Shown here piece after piece: positions 13,001 through 24,753 of a DNA stretch of 64,000 bases. The notes below the pieces were generated by a model that saw only the letters and a program-made list of their open reading frames with translations, was not told the origin of the DNA and did not search any database. The stretch lies in the NCBI RefSeq assembly GCF_963583255.1, contig NC_084805.1, positions 436,501-500,500 of the forward strand. The letters run 5' to 3'. Both the position numbers and the translations under genes were made by a program. How positions within the stretch are numbered: the stretch's first letter is position 1; each line of letters begins with the position of its first letter. The DNA comes from Pyrus communis (taxonomy: Eukaryota; Streptophyta; Magnoliopsida; Rosales; Rosaceae).

Positions 13001-14892
13001 ACGAGCCACAAACTAGTAAAAGGTGAACAAACTGCATTAATTGTAACTTAAGTAAGTATTATAATAATTTCAGTCCCGCCTACTCTGCTTCCTTCCCAAC
13101 TAAGCACGTGTTTCCATTCTAAACTAAAGTGTGGTAAGCCAAATTCTTTTAAGAGAGATACTAATATGGACCATCTGGAAATAAAAGAAACACGGAAAAA
13201 AAAATTCTTGATAGGTTTCAAAAAACAAGATCCTATACTAATTTCAAAACCAATAACTAGCCACATATATAAAATTCAAAGTTGTAAAGGGTTAAAAATG
13301 ATTGCTAACTTTTAAAAGTTTATGTTGATGTAAAAACTCGCTCTAAGAGTGCTTTTAAAGATGATTACTTAAACGACTTCACAATTAGCGAGGGACAAGT
13401 AAAGATCAACTTAGCAGAACTTTTGTCAAACTTTCATTTTCATCTTTTTTCATTATCCACAGCCACCAATCAAGTAACACATGAAAATCAATCCGTTAAT
13501 CATCTTGAATCATATCTGATCAACTATACTTTAGATTAAATGTCATGAGTACTGGAATCTTACCTTTGCAATCTTTGGGAGTCTTCTACTCTCATTGCTT
13601 TCCACTATCTCCTTCACTTTGCTAAAAAAACAATCAAATTCCGGGTTCTTGAGGTCAAAAAACAATAAAAACTCGTCCGCCCAATTTACCAACAACCCCA
13701 AACTATCAACAGCATTTCCTCCCTTGCCCTGCAACCTATCTTTAATCAACTGTACTAAAACACCAGTCCCTTTACCCAAAACCACCTTCTTCTTCTTCTT
13801 CTCACTCTTCTTGTCCACTTTCACATTCCCTCCTCCATTCACTTCACTACCTTCACTCTTGTTCAACTCAGCTCCCTCAAGCGCCACAAATGCCATTAAT
13901 GCCTCCCAAGTCACAATCTTCCACACAATTCCCATCAACACATTCACTTCGCAAGCAAACTTATCATAATTCCCTTCCGCCTCAGAACTCAATTGGGAAA
14001 CCAAGTTGTACCCACTTCTCAAGCTTTCGCTACTTGGGCATTTCTTCTCAAACAATGCGACCAAACTTGACCTTAAATCCTCACTCCCCACATCATCCAC
14101 AATCATCTTCACACGGGACAAACTACGGTCACCCAAGTGATAAAGCGCCAAAGCCACTGACAACAAAGCAGTCCCCACTGTCCAGGGACTACCTACCTCC
14201 CCGCCAGAATTCAGCACCGTTCGAGTCGTGGAGTGCACAGATTTCACTTGCTCTCTCAATTTCGCGTGAATTTGGGGGATTCCCAACACCGCTCCAATTT
14301 GAAGCTTACCCACTAACTTAGACCCATTGAGTAACACCTTCAAATCACTGGCCACCGCAATCACCTCCTTCGAGGCATACCCATCCCCTGAATCCATCGA
14401 ATTAAATGCCGTTATGTCGGCCTTCAAAGCCTCGCAAGAAATCGCCGCCACTGCATCGGAAAAAGTAGACAAAGTGGCGGACTGGTGGTCCAGAAGCGCA
14501 CATATCGCGCACACAGCAGAGGATAACTTGAGTTCCTCCAACGCAAGAGCCTCCTCTTCGGTCAAATCGAGCGATCCGAGCTCCAAGCCTGGGGAACTGA
14601 GGGTTCTGGCGATTCGAACAGGAAGATCACTACGGATGTTGGGGGAACCGGCGAGAGAGAGGAGCTTGCTGAGAAGGACGACGAGGGAGGCTCTGGATTC
14701 TACAACGGTTGGGAGGGAGGGGAGGAAAGAGAAGAGGTTGTGGGCGTTGAGAGGCGACGAGGAGGAGGCGAACCGATTGAGCACCGACGAGTCGATGCGA
14801 GGCTTAGCGAGGCCTTCGGCTATGGCGTAGACGGATGAGGACGACAGAGACGAGCCCTTACCTCCCACTGTTATCACTGGCAGCTTCGCCAT
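6768..14892 (-). CDS. Cytosolic histidyl-tRNA synthetase (HisRS)
   Basis: This class II aminoacyl-tRNA synthetase charges tRNA-His with histidine. The seven coding exons (minus strand) are 14892-13564, 12098-11919, 11163-10906, 9667-9533, 8747-8466, 8243-8103 and 7070-6768, all phase 0 with GT-AG introns, giving 875 aa. Exon 1 alone encodes a 443-residue N-terminal extension in which I recognise no domain. Exon 2 opens the catalytic core with [10 protein letters not shown]. Class II motif 2 is [20 protein letters not shown] in exon 3. The HisRS signatures [10 protein letters not shown] (residues 707-716) and GGRYDNL (735-741) follow, then motif 3 ([10 protein letters not shown]). The last exon is the anticodon-binding domain, ending QKRLGSS. 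Length and layout match the long plant cytosolic HisRS (Arabidopsis At3g02760 type), not the shorter organellar form. No signal or transit peptide is obvious. Confidence 0.95.
9706..10034. repeat. Direct tandem duplication (about 163-bp unit) in HisRS intron 3
   Basis: The sequence from about 9709 to 9871 is repeated, with scattered mismatches, from about 9872 to 10034. Shared landmarks are AGGCATA followed by CAAAATAATTGCTCA and CATCCATTTTGTT, and the offset is 163 bp. It lies in intron 3 of the HisRS gene. Moderate divergence indicates an older duplication. Confidence 0.75.
10035..10078. repeat. Homopolymeric A run (about 44 nt)
   Basis: An uninterrupted A tract, followed by purine-rich sequence (GAGGAAAAAGAAGAAG), sits in HisRS intron 3 directly after the 163-bp duplication. 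It could be the tail of an old retroposon or simple slippage. No target duplication was recognised. Confidence 0.8.
12099..13563 (-). other. Intron 1 of the HisRS gene (1.5 kb)
   Basis: This intron separates the 443-codon N-terminal exon from the first exon of the catalytic core. It is AT-rich, with no coding exon and no delimited transposon that I could find. Confidence 0.5.
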
Positions 14893-15156
14893 TGTCGGAG
14901 CTCAGAGAGAAAGAGACGGCGAGAGGAAAGGTTTAGCCGGTTTCCGAAATAGGGTTTTTCTCGTTTCTGAGGTAGGGTTTTTCAGCAGCCACATCATGTC
15001 ATCAAGTAGCCACATCATATTATCATGTGGCCACGTCATGTCATCACGTGGTTTAAAGGTTGGTCTCCTGGCATTAACCATCATTTATCGCGAAGCCGCC
15101 AACGCACCAAAAACCCACCCAAAATCCCTCTTCGTTTTTTCGTGGAGGCAGCAGCC
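14893..15156. promoter_or_regulatory. Divergent (bidirectional) HisRS / AK-HSDH promoter
   Basis: Only 264 bp separate the HisRS start codon (14892, minus) from the AK-HSDH start codon (15157, plus), so both promoters and 5' UTRs must share this interval. A 21-bp unit is repeated three times in tandem at 14987-15049 (separate entry). Its last copy contains ACGTCA (15033-15038) and runs into a G-box CACGTG (15045-15050), both bZIP-type sites. No canonical TATA box is obvious on either side. Co-regulation of histidine charging and aspartate-family synthesis is inference from the layout. Confidence 0.75.
14987..15049. repeat. Three tandem 21-bp repeats in the divergent promoter
   Basis: Units start at 14987, 15008 and 15029 and follow the consensus (A/G)GCCAC(A/G)TCATgtcATCA-GT. 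The third unit differs so as to create ACGT cores (CCACGTCA, CACGTG). Confidence 0.85.
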
Positions 15157-16437
15157 ATGGCGTCCCTCTCCTCGGCGATCTCCAGTACTCCCGGCCACAC
15201 GCTCTCCCCCAACGCAATGGCTCACGATGCCAAGCCCAGGAAGCTCTGCTACTCTCATTGCCCTACATTTCTTCTCCCTCCTCACCGCTCTCCCATTTGC
15301 AGGTAGTCAATTTTTTTTCTTTTCTGGATTCCATTTTCTGTTTGTTTCCCGAGAAAATGGAAGAGCTTTGTGTATACCGAGAAGCGAAAGCACAGCGGAA
15401 AATGGAAATGTTTTCTAAGGGATGTTGGGACCTTTTTTGCTCCTTTGTCTAATTGTTGTTTGGTGCTGGTACTTTTAGTTAATTCATTGTTAGTTCAGTT
15501 TTTGTTTTATTTTAATTGCGAGCACGCCCGAAAGAGACAGTATCGCATTGCTTCAATCTGGATGAATTTTCTATTTGCTTGATGTCACCGTCGTTTCCAA
15601 GTAGTTGTTTTTTTCTTTGAACATTCTTGCTTTCTATATTGACTAGTATTGAATTTGATTACATATCACAACTAACGTGACCAAAGTAGGTACTTTCAAC
15701 CTTCAAGATAGATGTTCAATTTTCTATCACAGTTTTGCATTTTACTTTGAGAAATTTACTTTTTATTGTGCAGTTAAACAGTCCTTTTTTTATCATCCTC
15801 CTTTTTCACTTCTAAAATTAGTGATGCAACTTTTGATTATCTTAAGTTATTTATTAATTTACGAGGAGGTTTGCTGCCTTTTGCAGAAGGGGTTTTGTTT
15901 CGGGGCTGGAAAGGAAAAGGACACTGAAAACCCGTATCTTTGCATCAGTCACTGGTTCATTTCCCATACTTTTCTATAACTCTTCATATATTTCTCCAAG
16001 GGTCTTGTATGTTTAACTTTTCATCTAACTCTAGTTTCCTTTCCTTTATTAGTAGATACTCCAGTACATGCATCCCCTGAAAAAGTTCAGTTTCCAAAAG
16101 GTGACAGCTGGTCTGTTCATAAATTTGGCGGTACTTGTGTGGGGAGTTCAGAAAGAATTAAGAATGTTGCAAAAATAATTCTTAGTGATGATTCAGAGAG
16201 GAAGTTTGTAGTTGTCTCTGCAATGTCCAAGGTAACAGATATGATGTATGATCTTATCTACAAGGCTCAGTCACGAGATGAGGCCTACATATCTGCATTA
16301 GATGTGGTTTTAGAAAAGCACAAATGTACAGCTCTTGATCTACTTGATGGGGATGATCTTAGTAGTTTCTTAGCACAATTGTATCATGACATTAGTAACC
16401 TGAAAGCGATGCTTCGTGCTATATACATTGGTACTAC

Positions 16438-16511
<74 letters not shown>

Positions 16512-19500
16512 ATTCATTTATTATTTTCCACCAAACATCAGGACATTAGTGGCTCTCTATCTATATAAACTCTAATGGATTTTCACAAAAAGTAAATTTG
16601 TTGTGTAATTTCAACAGTTCCTATCAGAATTTAAACAGTTCATGTTTAGTATTGTATTGTGTTTGTGTTTATATTACAAACAATATGAGCCACTGTTTTC
16701 CTTCATAGAAAGACTAATTCTTTTATATGAATTCTCAGTAGTGTGGAATGGAGTTAATGACTTCTGTAATTCTTCCAATTTTGCTTCCTGATTAATTACA
16801 ATACATTAGCCGAATGGATGAAAATAAATAGAAGGGTTAGTGCCCTAACATTAGCAATTTCTGTAATTGTGAATTTGTTATTTTTCCTAGTCTTAGCTGT
16901 TGTGCCACTTAATTTGGATTTACTGGTTAATTTTCTTAGTGTCCACTCTTCTAAGTTTGGATAAACTTTGAGGTTGGAGCTTATCGGGTTGACTATTTTC
17001 CTTACTTATGGCAGCTGGTCATGCGACAGAATCATTCACAGAATTTGTTGTAGGACATGGAGAGTTATGGTCTGCGCAGATGCTGTCATGTGTTATTAGA
17101 AAGGTATATTGGTGGCCTGTCAGTTTTCAAGGGCATTTGCTGAATGTCACTTTTCCTAGTTTTCTAATATATTAATATTTTTTTATATTTCCTTCTGCAG
17201 AATGGGGTAGATTGCAATTGGATGGATACAAGGGAAGTCCTTATTGTGAAACCTACAAGTTCTAATCAAGTTGATCCTGATTTCAAGGCATCTGAAGATA
17301 GACTTGAGAAATGGTATTCCAAAAATCCATCAAAAACAATCATAGCTACTGGCTTTATTGCTAGCACACCTCAAAATATTCCTACTACTTTGAAGAGAGA
17401 TGGAAGTGACTTCTCTGCAGCTATCATGGGTGCTCTATTCAAGGCTCGTCAAGTCACAATTTGGACAGATGTTGATGGAGTCTATAGTGCAGATCCCAGA
17501 AAAGGTTCGTATTGCCTTTGTATTTGGTAAACAGTATAAAATATCATAACTTTTAATAGCTATACATATAAATACAGGTGCACATTTTTTTGGGAGAATA
17601 ATTGGTTGATGCCATTTTGAGAAAGTTAAAAATGTTACTGAGTTACTGTGGGATTTAACTAATGATAAGAAATCTCCATCTGCAGTCAGTGAGGCAGTGA
17701 TTCTGAAGACTTTGTCTTATCAAGAAGCCTGGGAAATGGTGAACCTCACTACTCACCATCAAAGTTTCTGAGATTGGTGCGTTTACAATTATGACATTTA
17801 ATATACATGTATGTGCAGTCTTATTTTGGGGCAAATGTTCTGCATCCACGCACTATCATCCCAGTGATGCGATATGACATTCCAATTATAATAAGGAACA
17901 TTTTCAACCTTGCTGCACCTGGAACAAAAATTTGTCGCTCTACTGAGGATGAAACTGCCCAGGGTTTGGAGTCGTTTGTCAAAGGGTTTGCCACAATAGA
18001 CAACTTGGCTCTTGTCAATGTGGAAGGGTGAGCTTTGCATTACAGTGATTGTTGCTGGATTTGAATTAATATTTACTTTCCCCCATTTTTGTAACATTCT
18101 CCTTTGTTTATCACAGAACTGGAATGGCTGGTGTTCCTGGTACAGCCAGTGCTATCTTTAGTGCTGTAAAAGATGTTGGGGCTAATGTTATTATGATATC
18201 TCAGGTTACTTCATCCTCTGAATCCATCATGTTCATGGCATGCTGATAGAGTAACACATCTATGATGCTTAATGTTAGTGATGATTCACTGTAGGCTAGT
18301 AGTGAGCACTCTGTGTGCTTTGCTGTCCCTGAGAAGGAAGTGAATGCTGTTTCTGAGTTACTGCAGTCTAGATTTCGTGAGGCTTTGAATGCTGGGCGTC
18401 TTTCTCAGGTGCTTACTCTTTATTTGACTAATTTTCTTGGCCAGGTTGCTTGATACTTGCCTTAAGCAGATCAAGGACAATGTACTGACATTTACAATTA
18501 GTTTATTGTTTATTTACTAATGAAAAACCTATTGGACCCACATTTTGTGGATAAGTTAAAAAATTACAGCGTACAAGAAGAGTTGAAAATGGTGACATGA
18601 ATTTTAATGTCAAAGCCTGTTGGTTTTATATTCAGATTTGTTTGTTTCCTTGTGAATACTGAAATTGCACTCTATTTCATTTTTATTATTGAATGGATCT
18701 TTGGTTCATTTTTATACCAATTTCTGGCACCTCCTCCCTCTCAGGTTCAAGTCATTCCAAACTGTAGTATTTTGGCAACAGTTGGCCAAAAGATGGCCAG
18801 TACTCCTGGAGTTAGTGCAACTCTTTTCAATGCACTGGCAAAGGTTAGGGATTTATTATATTCTATTCATTTTAGCAACAAGTTGGACTATTATATTGGA
18901 TTTTAACAATTCATGGTTTGTATACTGGTTTACAATGTGGGCTATTGTAGTCTTTGATTCTCATAATCCATTATTACATTATGAAGGGATGTAAATTGTT
19001 TTATTAAATGCAGGCAAACATTAATGTGCGTGCCATTGCTCAAGGTTGTTCTGAGTACAATATTACTGTAGTTGTAAAGCGGGAGGATTGTATTAGGGCT
19101 CTGAGAGCTGTCCATTCAAGATTCTATCATTCAAGGACCACAATAGCAATGGGCATCATCGGACCTGGTCTGATTGGTGCCACATTACTAGATCAATTAA
19201 GGGATCAGGTACATTATTTCGCCTTTTCTTTTGTTATTATCTGGGTTTTGTACAATACAGCACATGTAATCTGTCAATGAAAATTCTTCATGGCACTTAG
19301 AAACTGAAAACTTAGAAGAGAGATTGTATCGTTCTGTGTGCTTTGTTGGTGGCCTTTTTCGGTTTTTGCATATTAGTACCCATCCTAGTTGGATTTAGTT
19401 TAGAGAGCAGCAAGATTTTGAATTGTACTGAATCCATTCTTGTCCTGTTTATGAGGTGAGATGTGGGTTGCTTGTGCACAGAAAATACAGCCAAATGAAT

Positions 19501-22500
19501 AGTAAAAAATATTCTGAGGGCATGCATGTTGTTCATTTACAGCCACATACAAGTTAAAATAGTTTCATGGCCCAACCAATTGAGTTATTCTCCCTAAATT
19601 TATCATCTTTGTCATAAGTTTATAGTTGCCTCCTCTCTCTCCTTCCCACACTCGCACACACTTTGCTCTGATTTTACTATCAAAGTTATATATTGCTTCT
19701 CTTACTAACCAAACTTTGATGAACACCAGGTGTTTTGAATTTCTTTCATATGGTTGGGCAAATCATTAAACTTGAAATTTTCAAATCTTTGCAGACAACT
19801 ACCCTCAAGGAAGAGTTTAACATTGATTTGCGTGTTATGGGAATCACTGGCTCACGGACAATGCTTTTGAGTGAGGCGTAAGTTAAAAAGCTTTCAATGG
19901 AATATCATTTAATCAAATGCTTTGCATAATCTGAAGTAGACCTTCTAATGGTGGTGGTCAAATTCATACATGTCTTTAATGAAATGTTTTTGAATTGATA
20001 ATTGACCAACATGCTTCTTTTTAAGTAGTGGAAATTGCCTCGTTCTACAGTCCAATTACTATATATGCAGAACTTCAAAAGTTAGTTCTCCTTGTTATTC
20101 TTTTTGAATTTCAACCTTTTCCGTTGTAATTTTTTCTATGTTTACAACAACAACAACAACAACAAAGCGTTATCCAACTAAGTGGGGTCGGCTGTATGAA
20201 TCCTAGAATGCCACTACGCTCGGTTTTGCACCCAGTCTTTCGTTAGCTACAAATACTCCATGTCTTTTCTTAAAGTCTATGTCCAACTCTTCCTAGGTCT
20301 TGCTCTACCCTTTTTCCCATGAGCCTCTTTCTCATAAGGTCATCCATGTCTTTGTATAGGTTGGCAGTAATTAGTTAAATACATTTACTCCTCAAATCAT
20401 TCACTCTATAGTTTCACTTCCAGGAACCCTAATCTTTTTATTTTTCGTTGTTGTAGGGGTGTTGACTTATCTAGATGGAGAGAACTCCAAAAAGAGAAAG
20501 GAGTAGTAGCAGATATGGAAAAGTTTGTGCAGCATGTACATGGGAATCATTTTATTCCGAATACTGTTTTGGTTGACTGCACAGCTGACTCTAGTATTGC
20601 AAGCCATTACTATGACTGGTTGCGGAAAGGAATTCATGTAGTCACTCCCAACAAAAAGGCAAACTCAGGGCCACTTGATCAAGTAGTCTCTCTTTTTATA
20701 CTGCAAATTTCTTTCGAGTGTTTTTTCTTTGGTGATATCTAATTGCAAATACTTGTTTCAGTAGTATGAATAATTCCAATTAACTGAGAAAGAACAAGAA
20801 CATCAACCATTTTTTGATTAGTTCATCTACCCAAGTGCGTTTATGTGGTTTTCATTAATATTTTGCATCCAAAACCCATGAAAGTGGGATCTCTTTTTTT
20901 ACACAGTTATCAAGCCATGATTATGCTCATTTATGGTCTCCACCAAATCTGTTTTTCAAGTTTCATATTTCCAGTTCTTTATCAATTTATTATTTTCATT
21001 TTTGAGATGTGAACGATGAGTTTTGGTTCCTAACACTTGGGTTTTACATTTCGAGGAGAGACTTCAGTAATACCTTGTTGTCTGAACAAAATGGCGATAA
21101 CATCAGCCATTTACATGTGCAATTATTCTAATAATCGTGCTTAGATCTCCAGAAATGTTTATGCAAATGCTAAGTGATACAATGTTAATATAAATTTGAC
21201 TTCCTTCTTTAATATGAAAGATCCCAATATTTGTCCTTCGAATTTAGGGTGGGGTGTATTGGGATGTTGAGGGATTTTAATGGATTTATAGTCTGGTAGT
21301 GTGCGTAGTGTTGACTATAGTAGGAATTAAACTCAGCTCGGTTGCTAAATTTGTTTTTTTAAGGATTTTATTTTGAGTTCACACTTGGACCTTCATATCC
21401 ATATCATATTCTTAGCATACTATTTTGTTTGATCTGCTTGACTTGAATCCATCTGCAGCATTACCATATACTGACTTGCAGGAAAAAAGAAGCTATTATT
21501 TCTGTTTAATTTTGTGTTACTCTAATTTAGTTTCTGTTTGAGAAGAATGCATTAATAGTGTTCATATCTTGTGTATTCTGTTTTTGGTGTTTCACTAATA
21601 ATGACATTGCTTTGGTTCATGTCCAGTATTTGAAATTACGAGCTCTTCAACGGCAATCATATACACATTACTTCTATGAAGCTACTGTTGGAGCTGGTCT
21701 GCCAATTATTAATACATTACAAGGTCTCCTGGAAACTGGAGACAAAATATTGCGCATTGAAGGCATCTTCAGGTATGTAAAATCCCAGTGCAAATTAAAA
21801 ATATTACCAGAGTAGTTCCTCACTTTTTAAATGGAGTAGTTCCTTTTTTCACGCTTGTAAAATCCCAAAATCTGTAAATGCACACCTCTTATGACTTTTA
21901 ACACAAGTCTTGCTTCTACCCTTTGATGTTGCAGTGGTACTTTGAGTTATATCTTCAACAATTTCACTGGAGGACGCACTTTTAGTGAGGTGGTGGCTGA
22001 AGCAAAGCAGGCAGGTTATACTGAGCCGGATCCAAGGGATGATCTTTCTGGAACAGATGTTTGTAGAAAGGTACTATGTGCTAATTTTTTGTCTGCTTAG
22101 GCTTACATGTTTTGGTTATTTAATCAGTTTTGAGTTCTTCAATTTTGAATGAGACCCTATAGTTTGTGTTATTAACAAGAGATCAAAGGCATCTTTGTGC
22201 TGCTTTTACCCCAAGGCCAAAATCCAATCAGATATCTTGTGATTTTTCGTTGTACTGTCTGAGATTTGCTGCCTAAGCAACACCATAAAAAATGCAGGTC
22301 ATAATTCTTGCAAGGGAATCTGGTCTTAAGCTGGAACTCTCTGACATCCCTGTTGAAAGCCTTGTGCCGGAACCCTTGAAGGTAAACCGTAAAATCATAT
22401 TCTAATATATGTTACCAAGTGTAAAAGTTTACCATTGATGTGGAATTTTCGTGATCTGTTTTCAGGATAGTGCGTCAGCCGAGGAATTCATGCAAAAACT

Positions 22501-23089
22501 TCCTCAATTCGATCAAGAGATGAGTAAGAAAAGACAGATTGCTGAGGATGCAGGAGGAGTAAGTACCTCTAATGTGCATTTATTCTCTTATTCCTTTTTT
22601 ATCACAATCTTAATCTAGCCATTGTTTTCCTCTGATGCCACATTAATTTTTGACATGCGCTATGGATTTTTATTGGCCATACTAGTTAGAAAATGTGGAT
22701 TTTTTTATCCTCCGAGTTCTCTGGGCAGGGATATGTAACTGTATATAATATAGTAGATGAGTGTTCCCCCTTTCCCCCGGTTTTTTGTTTTTGATTTGTT
22801 TATATGATTCTCATCTTCCCTCCTGACTTTTTGATGTTTAAAGGTCTTGAGATACGTTGGAGTGGTTGACATGGTCAATCAGAAAGGGGAAGTGAAGCTG
22901 CAGAAGTACAAGAATGATCATCCTTTCGCTCAACTATCCGGGGCAGATAATATAATTGCGTTCACAACAACTAGATACAAAGATCAGCCCCTAATAGTTC
23001 GTGGGCCTGGTGCTGGTGCTGAAGTCACTGCTGGCGGTGTCTTCAGTGACCTGTTGCGGCTTGCTTCATACCTTGGTGCCCCGTCATAG
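15157..23089 (+). CDS. Bifunctional aspartate kinase / homoserine dehydrogenase (AK-HSDH)
   Basis: This enzyme catalyses the first and third steps of the aspartate pathway (Asp to aspartyl-phosphate; aspartate semialdehyde to homoserine) leading to Thr, Met and Ile in plastids. Eighteen exons: 15157-15302, 15887-15954, 16053-16430, 17015-17103, 17201-17504, 17686-17738, 17819-18027, 18117-18204, 18295-18408, 18745-18843, 19014-19208, 19795-19877, 20457-20682, 21627-21772, 21935-22070, 22298-22381, 22466-22558 and 22844-23089. They join in frame to 918 aa, close to the Arabidopsis proteins. A Ser/Arg-rich transit peptide covers the first 85 or so residues. The kinase starts at KFGGT (95-99), with tandem ACT regulatory domains around 400-560. 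The dehydrogenase NAD(P)-binding loop is GIIGPGLIG (563-571), followed by VVTPNKKANSG and the substrate-site DDLSGTD. The end is YLGAPS. Exon 2, in the poorly conserved transit peptide, is the least certain exon. Confidence 0.95.
16440..16508. repeat. (TC)n microsatellite in AK-HSDH intron 3
   Basis: About 34 nearly perfect TC dinucleotides lie ten bases after the exon 3 donor site. Length polymorphism is likely. Confidence 0.95.
20140..20365 (-). mobile_element. 3' end of an RTE-clade LINE, antisense in AK-HSDH intron 12
   Basis: The segment begins with (CAA)n and, read on the minus strand, ends with a target-proximal CCCCACTTAGTTGGATAACG followed by (TTG)n. It is preceded by coding remnants of the GKRVEQDLGRVGH type typical of plant RTE elements. 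The same 3' end, in sense orientation and better preserved, lies at 28265-28508. It is 5'-truncated and inserted opposite to AK-HSDH transcription. No clear target duplication was found. Confidence 0.7.
20683..21626 (+). other. AK-HSDH intron 13, nothing distinctive
   Basis: This is an AT-rich intron of 944 bp. I see no exon, repeat or RNA gene in it. Confidence 0.5.
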
Positions 23090-23415
23090 GTGGGAAGCCT
23101 GTTGCCGCAAGATTGAAATATTGTGCAACACGGCCTGAGTAGCGTAGCTTTTTAAGATGAGGATCTTTTGTGGCTCCTGATAAGTGTAGCTTTTTTAGAT
23201 GAGGTTCTAACATAAAACAACGTGTTATTTGTCTCCTGATACCGTCTCATGTCCCTTTCTATGACGAAACTAAAACGAAAAGGAATAAGAAGCAAGGTTT
23301 TTAATATATGACCTTGAAAGTGTTAACATGAATTATTTGTGCATTTCACTTTTGGCCCTATAACCCTTCAAGAAATTAATATTTTAAGAACAATGTCAGA
23401 CTATTTTTCTTGTCA
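23090..23415 (+). other. AK-HSDH 3' UTR and flank
   Basis: This is non-coding sequence downstream of the AK-HSDH stop codon. I see no other gene before the transposon-like block that begins near 23416. Confidence 0.5.
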
Positions 23416-24753
23416 TCTCCAACCGAGGGGCCAGAGGGTCATAGGCCAAATATAGCTTTGTCACAAAAAACCATACCGAGGGGGCCAAAGGGCTATAGGG
23501 CCAAACATAATTTATTATTTTAATTGAATGAATACGGTTACTTATATTAAATTACCTTAATAATTTTACGTTATGGATTGTCAATAATTTTTCGAGATGG
23601 AATCTCAATAATTGTACGTCTCGATTTCGAGTGACACGTGTCGATATGTGAGTAATTTTTATGTTGTTAAATGTTTATTATTTATGTTATATAATTTTTA
23701 TGTTGTTTAATGTTACTTAATGTTATTTAATATTGTTTAATGTTGTTTCATGTTACTTAATGTTATTTAATGTTGTTTAATGGCTTAGGAAGCTATAGGA
23801 AAAAAAAGAAAAATAGAATTTTTAAATTTTTTCTAAAAAAATTTGTATTAAAAAAAAACTGCAAAAAAAAAAAAAAATCAAATATAACGGCTTGTTGACA
23901 TTAGCTAGTCGTTGGTTTAAAAAATTTGGCCCAGCCTGAGGTTGGTTGGCTAGCTGGCTAGCTAAGTTGGGCCAACTAGTTGGCCTTTTTCTCCTTTTTT
24001 TGGCCCAGTGGGGCCCACGAGCCATTTGGCCTAGCCCTCGGTTGAAGATGGTTTTCGTGTCATTTTGGGCTATTTTCGGCCCTCTGGGTGGATTGTTTAA
24101 TGTTACTTAATCTCTATTAATTAATAAAACCATCTTTGTCAACCAAAAGAGGGTGAAAGAACAAATTAGTTTTCTATCACACAAAAAAAATAATGGGCAA
24201 TAATATAATTTCACAGATCCAAATTTTACCTTTTTTTTTATTGAAACCTCACCTACATGTGATGTTAAAATACCTCCAATATTAAAAATAAAATAAAAAA
24301 ACCTCCCACTCTCCCACGTTCTCTCTCTCTCCCTCTCTCCTTCTCATTTTCTAAAAAAATGTGTTCATACATACAAAGTGTGTAGGCAAATGCTAGTGTT
24401 ATTTAATATTGTTTAATTTTGTTTAATGTTATTTAATGTTAAATGAATTAGGAAGTTATAGGGAAAAAAAATAGAATTTTTAAATTTTTTCTAAAAAAAT
24501 TTATAAAAAAAAAAAAAGAATTGTAAAAAAAAATTTCAAATATAACGGTTTGTTGACGTCAGCTAGCCGTTGGTTTCAAATATTTGGCCCAGCTCGAGGT
24601 TGGCTAGCTGGCTGGGTTGGGCCAGCTGGTTGACCCTTTTCTCCTTTTTTGGCCTGGTGCGGCCCACGAGCCATTTGGCCTGGCCTTCGGTTGAAGACAG
24701 TTTGCGTGTCATTTTGAGCTATTTTCGGCCCACTGGCTAGATTGGTTGGAGAT
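23416..24753. mobile_element. Non-autonomous TIR element with internal duplication (putative)
   Basis: The left end reads CATCTCCAACCGAGGGGCCA. The right end, reverse-complemented, reads CATCTCCAACCAATCTAGCC, giving imperfect terminal inverted repeats over about 25 bp. Internally, the segment at about 23700-24090 is repeated at about 24400-24753 (landmarks TTTGGCCCAGC, TGGCTAGCTGGCT, ACGAGCCATTTGGCCT and CTATTTTCGGCCC). So the block is either one element with a large direct duplication or two related copies, the second partly deleted. No transposase ORF and no convincing target duplication were seen. The superfamily is unassigned. Confidence 0.6.

Noticed and set aside
13595..14830. Long plus-strand ORFs opposite HisRS exon 1 (124, 143 and 167 codons)
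   Set aside because: They are antisense shadows of a strongly supported coding exon and have no domain, conserved motif or splice partner.
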